47,270 nucleotides of DNA from Oceanicola sp. GTDB lineage: Bacteria > Pseudomonadota > Alphaproteobacteria > Rhodobacterales > Rhodobacteraceae. Below are positions 8,949-19,035 of this stretch, piece after piece. The notes under the pieces were generated by a model that saw only the letters and a list, made by a program, of their open reading frames with translations, ran no database searches and was not told where the DNA came from. The stretch covers positions 1 to 47,270 of the forward strand of contig JAKVBK010000024.1 in the NCBI GenBank assembly GCA_022447275.1. The letters run 5' to 3'. The stretch's first letter is position 1; each line of letters starts with the position of its first letter. A program made the translations under genes and the position numbers.

Positions 8949-8986
8949 CCGGCAAACTGCCCAATGCCGATTGAGGATCCCGCCCG

Positions 8987-10822
8987 ATGGATGACCAGAA
9001 CAAGAACCTACTTCTCGCGACCGCGCTGAGCTTCCTTGTTATCCTCGTCTGGTACGTTTTCATCTCGCCCCCAGAGCCCGTCCCCCCGCAGGACGCGACG
9101 ATTGCTCAGGATGGCTCGGTGGTTCTGCCGGATACAGGCAACGGCTCGGTGGCGTCCGTGCCGCAAGCGGCAGACGGCACGGCAGCGACCAACAGCGATG
9201 CCCCGGATGTGGTGGCAGATGATGCGCCCCGCCTGAACATCGAAACGCCGAAGCTGAGCGGAACCGTTTCGCTGGCCGGGGGCCGCATCGACGAATTGGC
9301 CCTGACCCAGTATCGCGAGACGATCGAAGAAGACAGCGATCTCGTCCAGCTGCTCAACCCGGTTGGCGATCCTCTGGCCTATTACGCACTGTACGGTTGG
9401 GCGCCCGGCGGCGGCTTGACCGGCGATGACGTCCCCAACGCGGACACGCTTTGGTCTGTGGAAAGTGGCTCGGACCTCACGCCTGAAAGCCCCATCACAC
9501 TGCGCTGGGACAGCCCGTCAGGTTTGATTTTCCGCCGCGATGTCGCGGTGGACGAAGATTACATGTTCTCAATCACCCAATCCATCGAGAACCCCACGGA
9601 TACGGCGCACCGCGCCGCACCGTACGGCATCATCGCGCGGCATGGCCTGCCCGAACTGACCGGCTTCTTCATCCTGCATGAAGGCGTTGTCGCCATGACA
9701 GATGGCACGCTGATCGAAGAGGATTACGACACGGTCACCGAGATGGACGTCTCCCCTGCCCTGGGCACCAATGGAGAGCAGATCGCCATAACCGAGGAAG
9801 GCTGGATCGGTTTCACCGACAAGTACTGGATGACCACTCTGATCCCACCGGCGGGTCAGCAGGCCAACCTTGCGATGCTGTACCAGCCGCGCTCCGAGAT
9901 CTATCAGACGCGCACGCTCTACCCGACGATGACAATCGAACCGGGCCAGACCGTAAGCCAGGAAAGCCAGCTTTTTGCCGGCGCCAAGGAATGGGACACC
10001 ATCCGCACCTATGAGAACGAGGGCGGCGTCGGGATGTTCCTCGACTCCATCGACTGGGGCTGGTTCTTCTTCCTGACCAAGCCGATCTTTGCCGTTCTGC
10101 ACTGGCTGAACCTCGTGATCGGCAACATGGGCGTTGCAATCATCGTGCTGACGCTGCTGATCAAGGCCATCCTGTTGCCGCTGGCCTACAAGTCCTACGT
10201 GTCGATGGCACGGATGAAAGAACTTCAGCCCGAAATGGAAAAGCTGAAAGAGCGCGCCGGCGATGATCGCCAGAAGCTTCAGAAAGAGATGATGGAGCTC
10301 TACAAGAAGGAAAAGGTCAATCCGGCCGCGGGCTGCTTGCCCATCCTGCTGCAGATCCCGATCTTCTTCTCGCTCTACAAGGTGATCTTCGTGACCCTTG
10401 AGCTGCGCCATGCGCCGTTCTTCGGCCCGTTCCAGGATCTTTCGGCACCAGACCCGACCTCGATCTTCAACATGTTCGGCCTGCTGCCCTGGAGCGCCCC
10501 CGATCCGCACAGCATCATGGCGCTGATCTTCATCGGTATCCTGCCGCTGTTGCTCGGTATCTCCATGTGGCTGCAGCAAAAGCTGAACCCGGCGCCCACC
10601 GATCCCACCCAGCAGATGATCTTTGCCTGGATGCCTTGGGTGTTCATGTTCATGCTGGGCGGATTTGCCTCTGGTCTTGTGGTCTACTGGATCGCGAACA
10701 ACGTGATCACCTTCTCGCAGCAGTACCTGATCATGCGCAGCCAGGGATACACGCCTGACCTCGTGGGCAACATCAAGGGTGGCTTCAAGAAGACACCCAA
10801 GGACGCAGAAAAGAAGAAGTAA
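8987..10822 (+). CDS. yidC: membrane protein insertase YidC
   Basis: YidC inserts and folds inner membrane proteins, alone or with SecYEG. The 611-residue length is standard for the Gram-negative form. It has an N-terminal membrane segment (about 7-26), an acidic Pro/Ala/Asp-rich linker, a large periplasmic beta domain (about 75-340) and a C-terminal five-helix core from about 360 on. The cytoplasmic hairpin KELQPEMEKLKERAGDD and the NPAAGCLPILLQIPIFFSLY helix are typical. It heads a plus-strand unit with the MOSC gene 6 bases downstream. Confidence 0.97.
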   Translation: MDDQNKNLLLATALSFLVILVWYVFISPPEPVPPQDATIAQDGSVVLPDTGNGSVASVPQAADGTAATNSDAPDVVADDAPRLNIETPKLSGTVSLAGGRIDELALTQYRETIEEDSDLVQLLNPVGDPLAYYALYGWAPGGGLTGDDVPNADTLWSVESGSDLTPESPITLRWDSPSGLIFRRDVAVDEDYMFSITQSIENPTDTAHRAAPYGIIARHGLPELTGFFILHEGVVAMTDGTLIEEDYDTVTEMDVSPALGTNGEQIAITEEGWIGFTDKYWMTTLIPPAGQQANLAMLYQPRSEIYQTRTLYPTMTIEPGQTVSQESQLFAGAKEWDTIRTYENEGGVGMFLDSIDWGWFFFLTKPIFAVLHWLNLVIGNMGVAIIVLTLLIKAILLPLAYKSYVSMARMKELQPEMEKLKERAGDDRQKLQKEMMELYKKEKVNPAAGCLPILLQIPIFFSLYKVIFVTLELRHAPFFGPFQDLSAPDPTSIFNMFGLLPWSAPDPHSIMALIFIGILPLLLGISMWLQQKLNPAPTDPTQQMIFAWMPWVFMFMLGGFASGLVVYWIANNVITFSQQYLIMRSQGYTPDLVGNIKGGFKKTPKDAEKKK

Positions 10823-10828
10823 GCCCCT

Positions 10829-11578
10829 ATGCCCTGGACCCTGACCGACATCTGGCGCCACCCTGTAAAATCCCACGGCGCTGAACGGCTTGACGCCGTG
10901 CAGATGACCGCCGGGCAAGCGCTGCCCTGGGACAGGGTCTGGGCAGTTGCGCATGAGGCTGCCAAGCTTTCCGATGGCTGGGCAAGTTGCACGAACTTCT
11001 CGCGCGGGGCGAAAGCGCCGGGCCTGATGGCAATCCGCGCCCGGTTTGACGAAGCCACGGGCAGGCTGCACCTGAGCCACCCAGACCTGGAAGATCTGGA
11101 CATCAATCCAGACACTGACGGGGCCGCGCTTGTTGCCTGGGCTGGGGGGCTTGTGCCAGAAAACCGGTCTCAATCGACCCATGTGGTCCGTGTGGACGGC
11201 GTCCCCATGACGGATGTTCCTTATCCCTGGGTGGCTGTTCTGAACCAAGCCTCGAACAGAGCGCTGAGTCAGAAGATGGGCCTCGAGTTGGACCAACGCC
11301 GCTGGCGTGGCAATCTGTGGCTCGACGGGCTGGCGCCTTGGGAAGAGTTTGACCTTGTGGACCAGACGATCCGCATCGGCGACAGCGTGACATTGCGCGT
11401 CAAGGAACCGATCACCCGCTGTCTGGCCACCACCGCAGACCCCGATACCGGCAAGCGCAACGCAGACACGCTGGGCGCGCTGGAGAACGGTTGGGGGCAC
11501 CAGGATTTTGGCGTCTATGCCGAGGTGTTGGAGGGCGGACCTCTGTCCACAGGCGATTCGGCCCACCTTCTGCGCTAG
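10829..11578 (+). CDS. MOSC domain protein with N-terminal beta-barrel (YcbX-like)
   Basis: The 249-residue protein begins with a YcbX-type N-terminal domain (DIWRHPVKSHGAE) and continues with a MOSC domain. The MOSC cysteine expected to bind molybdenum cofactor or carry sulfur is C198 in KEPITRCLAT, and RWRGNLWLDG (158-167) is the preceding conserved block. Such proteins include N-hydroxylated-base reductases, but the substrate here is unknown. It starts 6 bases after yidC, an arrangement I recall from related alphaproteobacteria. Confidence 0.85.
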   Translation: MPWTLTDIWRHPVKSHGAERLDAVQMTAGQALPWDRVWAVAHEAAKLSDGWASCTNFSRGAKAPGLMAIRARFDEATGRLHLSHPDLEDLDINPDTDGAALVAWAGGLVPENRSQSTHVVRVDGVPMTDVPYPWVAVLNQASNRALSQKMGLELDQRRWRGNLWLDGLAPWEEFDLVDQTIRIGDSVTLRVKEPITRCLATTADPDTGKRNADTLGALENGWGHQDFGVYAEVLEGGPLSTGDSAHLLR

Positions 11579-11828
11579 GCCCATCTGAGGCGCTCCCGCG
11601 CCCGTCAGCACCCGCTGAAACCACCGCTTTCGCGCTCCAAAGGCCAAAACACGCGCAGGCAACGCCCCGACACGGCCACCGCCCGGTTGCCGAGGCTTGT
11701 CAAAACATGCTTTGAGGTCGATACGGGGGCGCGTCTGATGTCGGTGCCCTGGTGGCCCGTCAATCAGGCCGCATCACTGCCACGCTGAACCCAAAACGTT
11801 TGGCAGAACCCGCCCTTCCGGAGGCCTC

Positions 11829-12482
11829 ATGTCGTCATTGCCGTTCCCCCTCGCGCCCGACCCTGATCCCGCCATTCTTGAGCGCGGCCGCAAGCTGTTT
11901 GCGGGTGGCTCAGATTTTCTGAAAGGTGTGGTCGCCATGGACGGGTTGCCGGCACCAGACAGGATCGAGGTGTGCTTTGCTGGCCGCTCAAATGTGGGCA
12001 AATCCACATTGATCAACGCGCTGACAGGCCGGAAAGGGCTTGCGCGGGCCTCCAATACGCCCGGCCGCACCCAGGAGATCAACTATTTCACCCTCGGTGC
12101 AGAGCACTATCTCGTCGACCTGCCGGGCTATGGCTTTGCCAATGCCCCGCTGCCTGTGGTCGAGAAATGGCAGCGTCTGCTCAAAGCCTATCTTGCAGGC
12201 CGCGCGCCGCTGCGCAGGGCCTTCGTGCTGATTGACGCGCGCCATGGGGTGAAGCCGGTCGATGAAGACATCCTGAGCTTGTTGGACAGCTCTGCGGTTC
12301 CCTTCCAGACCGTGTTGACCAAGGCCGACAAGGTGAAGGCCAAGGATATGGACAAGGTGCTGGAGCAGGTGCGCAGCAAGTTGGCCAAGCACCCTGCCGC
12401 CTATCCCGAAATGATTCTCACCAGTTCCGAGAAAGGGGAGGGTATCCCCGTTCTGCGCGCCACGATCGCCGGACTGGAGTAG
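11829..12482 (+). CDS. engB: ribosome biogenesis GTPase EngB (YihA/YsxC)
   Basis: This 217-residue TRAFAC GTPase is needed for late assembly of the large ribosomal subunit. The motifs are complete: G1 GRSNVGKST (52-60), G2 within NTPGRTQ (76-82), G3 DLPGYG (97-102), G4 TKAD (164-167) and a G5-like TSSEKGEG near 200. The ATG at 11829 follows GGAGG. About 250 bases separate it from the MOSC gene with no ORF I can support, so it may have its own promoter. Confidence 0.95.
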   Translation: MSSLPFPLAPDPDPAILERGRKLFAGGSDFLKGVVAMDGLPAPDRIEVCFAGRSNVGKSTLINALTGRKGLARASNTPGRTQEINYFTLGAEHYLVDLPGYGFANAPLPVVEKWQRLLKAYLAGRAPLRRAFVLIDARHGVKPVDEDILSLLDSSAVPFQTVLTKADKVKAKDMDKVLEQVRSKLAKHPAAYPEMILTSSEKGEGIPVLRATIAGLE

Positions 12483-12511
12483 GCCCCGACAGCCCCTCCC
12501 GCGGAGGCTGT

Positions 12512-12527
12512 GCGCCCGACCGGGCGC
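12512..12527. terminator. weak hairpin between convergent engB and SDR genes
   Basis: GCGCCC and GGGCGC pair around a GACC loop. It lies between two convergent genes but lacks a clear T run on either strand, so a terminator role is only suggested by position. Confidence 0.3.
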
Positions 12528-12636
12528 GCCGCCCCCTTTGGGCCGGGCACGCGGGCCGTCGGCGGGAATGGATGATGAGGCTTGTGCACCGCGTGCCCTG
12601 CAACATCACCGCCAGCGCCGAATGGGTCTGCGCCTC

Positions 12637-13380
12637 TTAGACGTGCTGGCCGGCGTTCACCTTGATCTCCGTACCGGTCACGTAGCTGGCCCCTTCGGTG
12701 CACAAAAACAGGATGACGGAGGCAACCTCTGATGGCTGCCCAAGGCGGCGCAGCGGCAATGTTTTGACGATGTCTTCTGTGCCCGGCGACAGGATCGAGG
12801 TTTCGATCTCTCCCGGTGCAATCGCATTTACCCGCACGCCCAGCGGGCCAAAATCATGCGCCATCTCGCGGGTCAGCGCCTCAAGCGCAGCCTTCGAGGT
12901 GGCATAGGCTGCCCCTGCAAACGGGTGGACACGGCTGCCAGCGATGGATGTGACGTTCACAACCGCCCCCCGTGCCGCAGCCAATTCATCCTTGAGCGCG
13001 CGGGCCAACACCACCGGCGCGAAGAAATTCACATGGAACACCTTGCCCCAGGTCCGCAAATCCGTGTCGAGGGTGTTCAGTCGCCCACCGGCCGGCGTCT
13101 TTGGAGAAATGCCGGCATTGTTGACCAACGCATTCAGCGGCTGACCATTCAGGCGTTCGCGCACAACCTCCACCGCTGCAATCGTGTCATGGGGGTCCGA
13201 AAGGTCCACCTGGATGTGATTTTCCTCCCCTCCCGGCCAAGGGCACCGGGGATCAAAGGGTTGGCGGGAACAGGTCAGAACGCGCCACCCTGCTGCAGAG
13301 AATTCCTTCACCGTGGCATGGCCAATGCCTCTGCTCGCGCCTGTCAGTAGCAGCGTTTTGCGGTCTTGCCCGGCGGTCAT
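12637..13380 (-). CDS. SDR family NAD(P)-dependent oxidoreductase
   Basis: The 247-residue classical short-chain dehydrogenase has the cofactor motif TGASRGIG (13-20), NNAG (87-90), catalytic S145, and Y159-x3-K163. The tail has the FLCTEGASYVTGTEI block typical of FabG-like members. The ATG at 13380 is preceded by AGGAGA at good distance, so the longer in-frame extension to 13434 is rejected. It stands alone on the minus strand between engB and argB. The substrate is unknown; FabG-type ketoreductase activity is only a family-level guess. Confidence 0.88.
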   Translation of the reverse strand: MTAGQDRKTLLLTGASRGIGHATVKEFSAAGWRVLTCSRQPFDPRCPWPGGEENHIQVDLSDPHDTIAAVEVVRERLNGQPLNALVNNAGISPKTPAGGRLNTLDTDLRTWGKVFHVNFFAPVVLARALKDELAAARGAVVNVTSIAGSRVHPFAGAAYATSKAALEALTREMAHDFGPLGVRVNAIAPGEIETSILSPGTEDIVKTLPLRRLGQPSEVASVILFLCTEGASYVTGTEIKVNAGQHV

Positions 13381-13493
13381 GAGTCGTCTCCTGTCAGATG
13401 CTCGGAGGCTACGCTTGTGCAGCCTGTCGCGCAATGGACCCTTGGCAGCGTGCGCGCCCCTGCGTATTCAGTTGCCAAGAAGGACGCCCAAAG

Positions 13494-14366
13494 ATGAAAA
13501 GCCGCTCAACCATGAATCGCGATTGGATCGCCACCGCCCGGACCTTGTCCGAAGCCCTGCCCTACCTGCAACGCTATGACGGGGCCACCGTCGTCATCAA
13601 GATGGGGGGGCATGCCATGGGCGATGATGACGCCATGGCCGAATTCGCCCGCGACGTGGTGCTGATGCAGCAGGTTGGCGTGAACCCTGTCATCGTGCAC
13701 GGGGGCGGGCCGATGATCAACGCCCTGCTGGACAAGCTGGGCATCGAATCCTCCTTCGTGAACGGGAAACGCGTCACAGATGCGGCCACCGTCGAAGTGG
13801 TCGAGATGGTGCTTTCCGGGCAGGTAAACAAACGGCTGGTACAGGCCATCAACGCACAGGGCGGGCGGGCTGTTGGCCTGTCTGGCAAGGATGCGAACAT
13901 GATCGTTTGCGATCCCACGGACCCGGCCCTCGGCTTCGTTGGCACACCCGTTGAGGTGACGCCGGATCCCATTCGCAACCTGCACGCGTCCGGCATGATC
14001 CCGGTGGTTGCCCCGATTGGCACCGGGCGGGATGGCGAGACCTATAACATCAACGGGGATACCGCTGCCGGTGCTGTGGCGGCTGCCCTTCAGGCGGACC
14101 GCTTGTTGCTGCTGACAGACGTCTCTGGCGTCAAGGATGCCAGCGGCGAGGTTGTCACTGCACTGACCCCGGAACACGTGAAACAGCTGACAGAGCAAGG
14201 TGTGATAGCGGGCGGTATGATCCCTAAAACGGAAACTGCGCTGGCAGCCATCCGGGACGGCGTGCGCGCCGTTGTCATCCTTGATGGGCGCGCGCCGAAT
14301 GCCTGCCTGCTGGAGCTCTTTACAGAACATGGTGCCGGCTCGCTGATCCGCCCTGTCATCGCGTGA
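13494..14366 (+). CDS. argB: acetylglutamate kinase
   Basis: ArgB phosphorylates N-acetylglutamate, the second step of arginine synthesis. The protein shows [12 protein letters not shown] near the N-terminus, [11 protein letters not shown], the KDANMI-VCD region and [11 protein letters not shown], all typical. The ATG at 13494 has AAGAAGGA 9 bases upstream and gives 290 residues, close to the family norm; ATG 13512 is an alternative. The stop overlaps the GTG of the next gene by 4 bases, so argB, the ferredoxin-like gene and sixA form one coupled operon. Confidence 0.96.
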   Translation: MKSRSTMNRDWIATARTLSEALPYLQRYDGATVVIKMGGHAMGDDDAMAEFARDVVLMQQVGVNPVIVHGGGPMINALLDKLGIESSFVNGKRVTDAATVEVVEMVLSGQVNKRLVQAINAQGGRAVGLSGKDANMIVCDPTDPALGFVGTPVEVTPDPIRNLHASGMIPVVAPIGTGRDGETYNINGDTAAGAVAAALQADRLLLLTDVSGVKDASGEVVTALTPEHVKQLTEQGVIAGGMIPKTETALAAIRDGVRAVVILDGRAPNACLLELFTEHGAGSLIRPVIA

Positions 14367-15022
14367 GAACGCACGCGCCTCAACCGCTCGGCCCAGAGGT
14401 GGGCAAGCTCGGTTTGGGAATGCTGGGCGGGTTTACCCCCCAACCGGATGACAACATGCCAGAATGGGCCGCCTGCATCGTGTTGCTGGGGCCGAACGGG
14501 GCCGCCTGGGATCAGATCTCTGCGGCGCCGGAATTCCACGACGGCGCGCCAGATCCGCTCGACAGGTGGTCCGAGCGGGTTTTGCGCGCTCTGGCGGCCA
14601 CATTGTCGGCTCAGGCCTTCTTCCCCTTTGGCGGACCGCCCTGGCAACCGTTTCAAACATGGGCACAGCGGACGGGCCGCGCTGTCGCGTCTCCGATCGG
14701 GTTCCTGTGCCACGCAGATCAGGGCCTGATGGTATCGTTTCGCGGTGCCTTGGCGCTGCCCTTCGTGCCGACTGATTTGCCCGCGCCCGCGGCCGATCCC
14801 TGCACCGCATGCGCCAGCCAACCCTGTCGCAGTGCTTGCCCCACGGCGGCCCTCACTGAAGCAGGCTATGATGTTGCGAAATGTCATAGCTGGCTGGCCA
14901 GCGGCAACACACCAGCCTGTAAAACCCAAGGCTGTGCGGTACGCTTGGCCTGTCCAGTCAGTGCAGGCGCCCAGCGCAGCAAAACCCAATCTGCTTTTCA
15001 CATGAAGGCTTTTCACAAATGA
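14363..15022 (+). CDS. uncharacterised ferredoxin-like protein with two cysteine clusters
   Basis: The 219-residue protein starts at a GTG that overlaps the argB stop (GTGA). Residues up to about 140 show no motif I recognise. The C-terminal third has a ferredoxin-like run [14 protein letters not shown] (C-x2-C-x4-C-x3-CP), whose middle spacing is wider than the canonical CxxCxxCxxxCP, and a second run with KCHSWL, ACKTQGC and LACP. It may bind one or two Fe-S clusters. The stop overlaps the sixA start (ATGA). The function is unknown, and the link to arginine synthesis is only by position. Confidence 0.75.
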   Translation: MRTHAPQPLGPEVGKLGLGMLGGFTPQPDDNMPEWAACIVLLGPNGAAWDQISAAPEFHDGAPDPLDRWSERVLRALAATLSAQAFFPFGGPPWQPFQTWAQRTGRAVASPIGFLCHADQGLMVSFRGALALPFVPTDLPAPAADPCTACASQPCRSACPTAALTEAGYDVAKCHSWLASGNTPACKTQGCAVRLACPVSAGAQRSKTQSAFHMKAFHK

Positions 15023-15513
15023 CTTTGCGACTGACCCTGATGCGCCACGCCAAATCGGCCTGGGATGACCTGTCGCTTGAAGATCACGACAGAATTCTGA
15101 ACAAGCGCGGCCGTGAAAGCGCCGATGCGCTTGGGGCCTGGCTGAAGAATGAGGGGCTGGTGCCGCAGCGGGCCTTGGTGTCGACTGCCAAGCGCACCCT
15201 TGAAACCTTTCGCCGTCTGATGATCGCGGCCCCTATGACGCCAACTGGGGCGCTCTATCATGCCTCGCCCGACACAATGATGGAGGTGCTGCGCAGCTCG
15301 GATGAGACGGACCTGCTCGTTGTCGGGCACAATCCCGGCATCGGGCTTTTGGCCCTTGGCCTTGCGCAAGAGGCGCCCTCCCATCCACGGTTTCGAGACT
15401 ACCCCACCGGCGCGACGACCGTGCTGGAATTCCCCGCAGATACTTGGGCGGGTGTGATGCCCCAGACAGGCCGGGTCACCCATTTCGTGATTCCGCGCGA
15501 ACTGGACGGATAA
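15019..15513 (+). CDS. SixA-like histidine phosphatase
   Basis: The 164-residue protein belongs to the histidine phosphatase (phosphoglycerate mutase-like) superfamily. The N-terminal LMRHAKS holds the phosphorylated H10. The second catalytic His is in VVGHNPGI, and PQRALVSTAKRTLET fits the SixA subgroup, which dephosphorylates phosphohistidine in signalling proteins. The target here is unknown. The start is translationally coupled to the upstream gene, and a bidirectional terminator follows. Confidence 0.88.
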   Translation: MTLRLTLMRHAKSAWDDLSLEDHDRILNKRGRESADALGAWLKNEGLVPQRALVSTAKRTLETFRRLMIAAPMTPTGALYHASPDTMMEVLRSSDETDLLVVGHNPGIGLLALGLAQEAPSHPRFRDYPTGATTVLEFPADTWAGVMPQTGRVTHFVIPRELDG

Positions 15514-15551
15514 CACAGCCGTCCCGCAGGGCCTAAGCGCCACGCAACGCA

Positions 15552-15587
15552 TAAAAAAACGCCAGCCCGAGGGCTGGCGCTTCTTTT
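15552..15587. terminator. bidirectional terminator between sixA and bztD
   Basis: An 8-bp stem (15560-15567 with 15572-15579) around CGAG is flanked by seven A on the left and a T-rich CTTCTTTT on the right. It can end both the plus-strand argB operon and the minus-strand bzt operon; the T run is better for the minus strand. Confidence 0.85.
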
Positions 15588-15607
15588 CAGTCTGGCTGTT
15601 GCTGGGA

Positions 15608-16405
15608 TCAGTGACCCAGAATCTGGCTCAGGAACAACTTGGTACGATCCGACTTGGGGTTCATGAAGAACTCCTCCGGCTCGTTCTGCTCCACGATCTG
15701 GCCCGCATCCATGAAGATCACGCGGTTGGCCACCTGACGGGCAAAGCCCATCTCGTGGGTCACGCAGATCATCGTCATGCCCTCTTCTGCCAGCTCGATC
15801 ATGGTGTCGAGCACTTCCTTGATCATCTCCGGGTCAAGGGCCGAGGTCGGCTCGTCAAAGAGCATGATCCGTGGCCGCATGCACAGCGAGCGCGCGATTG
15901 CCACACGCTGCTGCTGACCACCGGACAACTGGCCCGGATACTTGTTGGCCTGATCCGGGATCTTCACCTTCTCGAGGAAGTGCATCGCCGTTTCTTCGGC
16001 CTCTTTCTTGGGCGTCTTGCGCACCCAGATCGGGGCCAGCGTGCAGTTCTCCAGGATCGTCAGATGCGGGAACAGGTTGAAGTGCTGGAAGCACATGCCC
16101 ACTTCCGAGCGGATCTTGTCGATGTTCTTGAGGTCGGAAGACAGCAGTGTGCCATCCACCTCAATCGTGCCTTGCTGATGCTCCTCCAACGCGTTGATGC
16201 AGCGGATCAGCGTCGATTTGCCTGAACCGGAGGGGCCGCAGACCACGATCCGCTCCCCCCGATAGACGTTCAGGTTGATGTCGCGCAGCACGTGAAACGC
16301 GCCGTACCACTTGTTCATCGCGTTGATGGTGATGGCCACCTCGTCCGAGACTTCCATCTTGGCCGTCGAGCGCTCGACGTCCGGTGCTTGAATTGTGTCA
16401 GCCAT
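15608..16405 (-). CDS. bztD: acidic amino acid ABC transporter, ATP-binding subunit
   Basis: The 265-residue ATPase of a polar amino acid importer has Walker [10 protein letters not shown] (57-65), Q-loop in [11 protein letters not shown], signature LSGGQQQR (160-167) and Walker B MLFDEP (181-186). It is the last gene of the bztA-B-C-D order described for the Rhodobacter glutamate/glutamine/aspartate/asparagine transporter; the related name is AapP. It lies 11 bases after bztC and before a strong terminator. Confidence 0.93.
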   Translation of the reverse strand: MADTIQAPDVERSTAKMEVSDEVAITINAMNKWYGAFHVLRDINLNVYRGERIVVCGPSGSGKSTLIRCINALEEHQQGTIEVDGTLLSSDLKNIDKIRSEVGMCFQHFNLFPHLTILENCTLAPIWVRKTPKKEAEETAMHFLEKVKIPDQANKYPGQLSGGQQQRVAIARSLCMRPRIMLFDEPTSALDPEMIKEVLDTMIELAEEGMTMICVTHEMGFARQVANRVIFMDAGQIVEQNEPEEFFMNPKSDRTKLFLSQILGH

Positions 16406-16416
16406 TACAGGGCTCC

Positions 16417-17709
16417 TTATCGGTGATCTGTGGCAAGCTGACGCTCAAGCCACTGGGAGTATTGAGAAATGCCGTAGCAAACGACGAAGAACAGGACGAC
16501 TGCGAAGCTCCAAAGCTCCCAGTAGACGCCGTTCCATTCCGTCGAGGCCAAGATCGGGCCGCGGATCATGCCGACAAGGTCGAACATGGAAATCACCGAG
16601 ACCAGCGTGGTGTCCTTGAACAGGCCCACGGCCACGTTGACGATACCCGGGATCGAGATCTTCAACGCCTGCGGCAGGATGATCAGGCGCATGGCCTGCG
16701 GATAATCCAGACCAAGGCTGTCTGCGGCCTCGTACTGACCTTTGGGCAGGGCTGCGAGCCCCCCGCGGATCACCTCAGCGATATAGGCCGAGGAGAAGGC
16801 CGTGATCATGATGATCACGCGCAGGATCAGGTCGATCGAGGAGCCGGGCGGGAAGAAGTAGGCCAGCACCACGTTCGCCACGAAGAGCAACGTGATCAGT
16901 GGCACACCGCGGATGAACTCGATGAAGACCACACAGATCCACTTGATCAGCGGCATGTCAGACTGGCGCCCCAGCGCCAGAACGATGCCGATGGGCAAGG
17001 ACAGCGACACACAGACCACGCCGAGGATCATGTTCAGCATGAAGCCGCCCATGTCGCGCGAGGGCACGGCCTCAAGAGCCATGAAATCAGGGCCAATCGC
17101 TGCTGTGATAAAGCCCGAGATCCACCAGGTCACAAAGGCCGCTGCAATGCCGCCAAAGAAGCCGGCTGCAAAGCTGTTGCGCACGAGGTTTGCGTAGACG
17201 AGGTAGCCAACAACAAGGCCGACCGCTGCAAAAACCGGTGTCAGGATCGTGCCGCCCCAGATCAGCCAGAAGGCCAGGAACGGGTAGATCGCGGTGAACA
17301 CCAGCAGCTTCTTGGGCAGGAACATGATGAACATGACCGGGGCCGCAGCAGCAAACAGCAGGATGAAGGCCACGATTGGCCGCCAATATTCCTCAGGCGG
17401 GTATTTGAAGCCAAACAGGAGCTGGTTCCAGCGTTCGGTCAGAACGGAGAAACAGCCGCCCGTGGCGCCATCGAGCACCTCTCGGCACTCGGCCAGTGAG
17501 GAGGTGTTCCACACACCGTTGCTGATCCAGGGCCAAACGCCCGTCACGATCTGGAAGATGATATAGATCGCGATCAGCGTAAGGATCGAGTTCAACACGT
17601 CCGAGAACAGGTTGTCGCGTATCCATTTGATCGCACCTGATTGGGACGCAGGGGGCTCCTGCTCAGGCAGCATCTCGGTGCGTACGAAGGAGGTTGTGGT
17701 GTCTGACAT
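16417..17709 (-). CDS. bztC: acidic amino acid ABC transporter, permease subunit 2
   Basis: This 430-residue permease is long for the family because of an N-terminal part with several hydrophobic segments, as in BztC/AapM. The C-terminal half is the HisM-type domain with the EAA loop [20 protein letters not shown], which contacts the ATPase. An early segment (about 40-65) is followed by a Cys-containing loop of likely periplasmic location. It begins almost at the bztB stop, so it is translated from the same mRNA. It pairs with BztB to form the membrane channel. Confidence 0.92.
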   Translation of the reverse strand: MSDTTTSFVRTEMLPEQEPPASQSGAIKWIRDNLFSDVLNSILTLIAIYIIFQIVTGVWPWISNGVWNTSSLAECREVLDGATGGCFSVLTERWNQLLFGFKYPPEEYWRPIVAFILLFAAAAPVMFIMFLPKKLLVFTAIYPFLAFWLIWGGTILTPVFAAVGLVVGYLVYANLVRNSFAAGFFGGIAAAFVTWWISGFITAAIGPDFMALEAVPSRDMGGFMLNMILGVVCVSLSLPIGIVLALGRQSDMPLIKWICVVFIEFIRGVPLITLLFVANVVLAYFFPPGSSIDLILRVIIMITAFSSAYIAEVIRGGLAALPKGQYEAADSLGLDYPQAMRLIILPQALKISIPGIVNVAVGLFKDTTLVSVISMFDLVGMIRGPILASTEWNGVYWELWSFAVVLFFVVCYGISQYSQWLERQLATDHR

Positions 17710-17710
17710 C

Positions 17711-18940
17711 TCAGCGCTCCTTCAACTTGATGGAGTTGTTGTAGACGTTCATCAACAGCGAGATCGTCAACGAGATCGTCAGATAGAACAGCATCAGAAG
17801 CAGCACGGCCTCGATGGCGCGACCGGTCTGGTTCAGCGTGATGCCGCCCAGGGTGCCCGTCACATCCATGTAGCCCACAGCAATCGCAAGCGAACTGTTC
17901 TTGGTCAGGTTCAGGTACTGAGAGATCAGCGGCGGGATGATCACCCGCAGCGCCTGTGGCAGCACCACAAGGCTCATGATCCGGTTGGGGCGCAGGCCCA
18001 GCGAGGCAGCCGCCTCAGTCTGGCCCTTGGAAACGGCAAGGATACCAGCACGCACGTTCTCCGCGATGAAGGCCGCGGTGTAGATCGCAAGCGCGAAGGT
18101 CAGTGCGATGAAGGAGTTGCGCGCAAAGATGCCGCCCTTGAAGTTGAAGCCTTTGAGCTCGGGCATTTCCCAAGCAAGGCCCATGACGAACATCGCAATG
18201 ATCAACGGAACGAACCAGATCGCCAGCGTAAGGTACCAGGTGGTCGGCCGGTCGCCGGTGCGTTCCTGGGTGTCCGTCGCCCATTTGGAAAGGGCACGAG
18301 CGCCGAAGAAGCTGCCCACCAAAAGGGCCAGAACGATCAGCCATCCCGTGGCGCCAGCCGCGAATTCTGCGGTGAAATACGGGCGGGGCAGATAGAAGCC
18401 ACGGCCCGTGAAGGCGAACATGTCAAGGAACATCGAGGCCGATGCATCCTCGCCGCGGAAGTCGCGAGGCTGCGGCAGGACGGAGACGAACACCGCCATG
18501 ATGATCAGGATCCAGATCAGCACGGGCACGTTGCGGAAGATTTCCACATAAACCGACATCAAGCGCGACACGATCCAGTTGTTGGACAGGCGCAGAACAC
18601 CGACAAGCACACCGATGATCGTCGCAAAGAAGCAGCCGACGACTGCCACAAGCAGCGTGTTCAGCACGCCCACAACCGCAGCACGCCAGTGCGTGGACTG
18701 GCTTGTGTATTCGATCAGGCGTTGGTTGATGTCATATCCTGCAGGCTCGCTCAGAAAGCCAAAGCTGATGTCCAGACCAGCGGCCGCCAGGTTCTGGAAC
18801 AGGTTCGACAGAAGATAGGCAAAAGCTGCGATCAGGGCGATCAGAGCGATAAATTGAAATGTATAGGAGCGGTATCTGGTGTCGCTCAAAAGCTGGGAGA
18901 GCTTGAACGACTCCGAGGGGGGGTCGGTTATACTGGCCAT
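17711..18940 (-). CDS. bztB: acidic amino acid ABC transporter, permease subunit 1
   Basis: This 409-residue permease of the BztB/AapQ type has a cytoplasmic N-terminus of about 30 residues, a first membrane segment at about 30-50, a long loop, and the HisM-like core. The EAA loop is AAASLGLRPNRIMSLVVLPQALR. AFIAENVRAGILAV precedes it, as expected. It is separated from bztA by about 134 bases that hold a stable stem-loop. Confidence 0.92.
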   Translation of the reverse strand: MASITDPPSESFKLSQLLSDTRYRSYTFQFIALIALIAAFAYLLSNLFQNLAAAGLDISFGFLSEPAGYDINQRLIEYTSQSTHWRAAVVGVLNTLLVAVVGCFFATIIGVLVGVLRLSNNWIVSRLMSVYVEIFRNVPVLIWILIIMAVFVSVLPQPRDFRGEDASASMFLDMFAFTGRGFYLPRPYFTAEFAAGATGWLIVLALLVGSFFGARALSKWATDTQERTGDRPTTWYLTLAIWFVPLIIAMFVMGLAWEMPELKGFNFKGGIFARNSFIALTFALAIYTAAFIAENVRAGILAVSKGQTEAAASLGLRPNRIMSLVVLPQALRVIIPPLISQYLNLTKNSSLAIAVGYMDVTGTLGGITLNQTGRAIEAVLLLMLFYLTISLTISLLMNVYNNSIKLKER

Positions 18941-19035
18941 GGGGCGTCCCTATTTGCCGGACGGTACCTTCCTGCGGGCGGCTTCTGCGCCACTTCTCGC
19001 GCCTCAATGTCCGGACGGCTTGTACTTAGATGCAA

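Noticed and set aside
9569-11662. 697-codon minus-strand frame opposite yidC and the MOSC gene
   Set aside because: It is an antisense shadow of two well-supported genes with low-complexity composition and no motif.
11579-11828. Possible small gene between the MOSC gene and engB
   Set aside because: All frames are short or interrupted and none has a convincing start.
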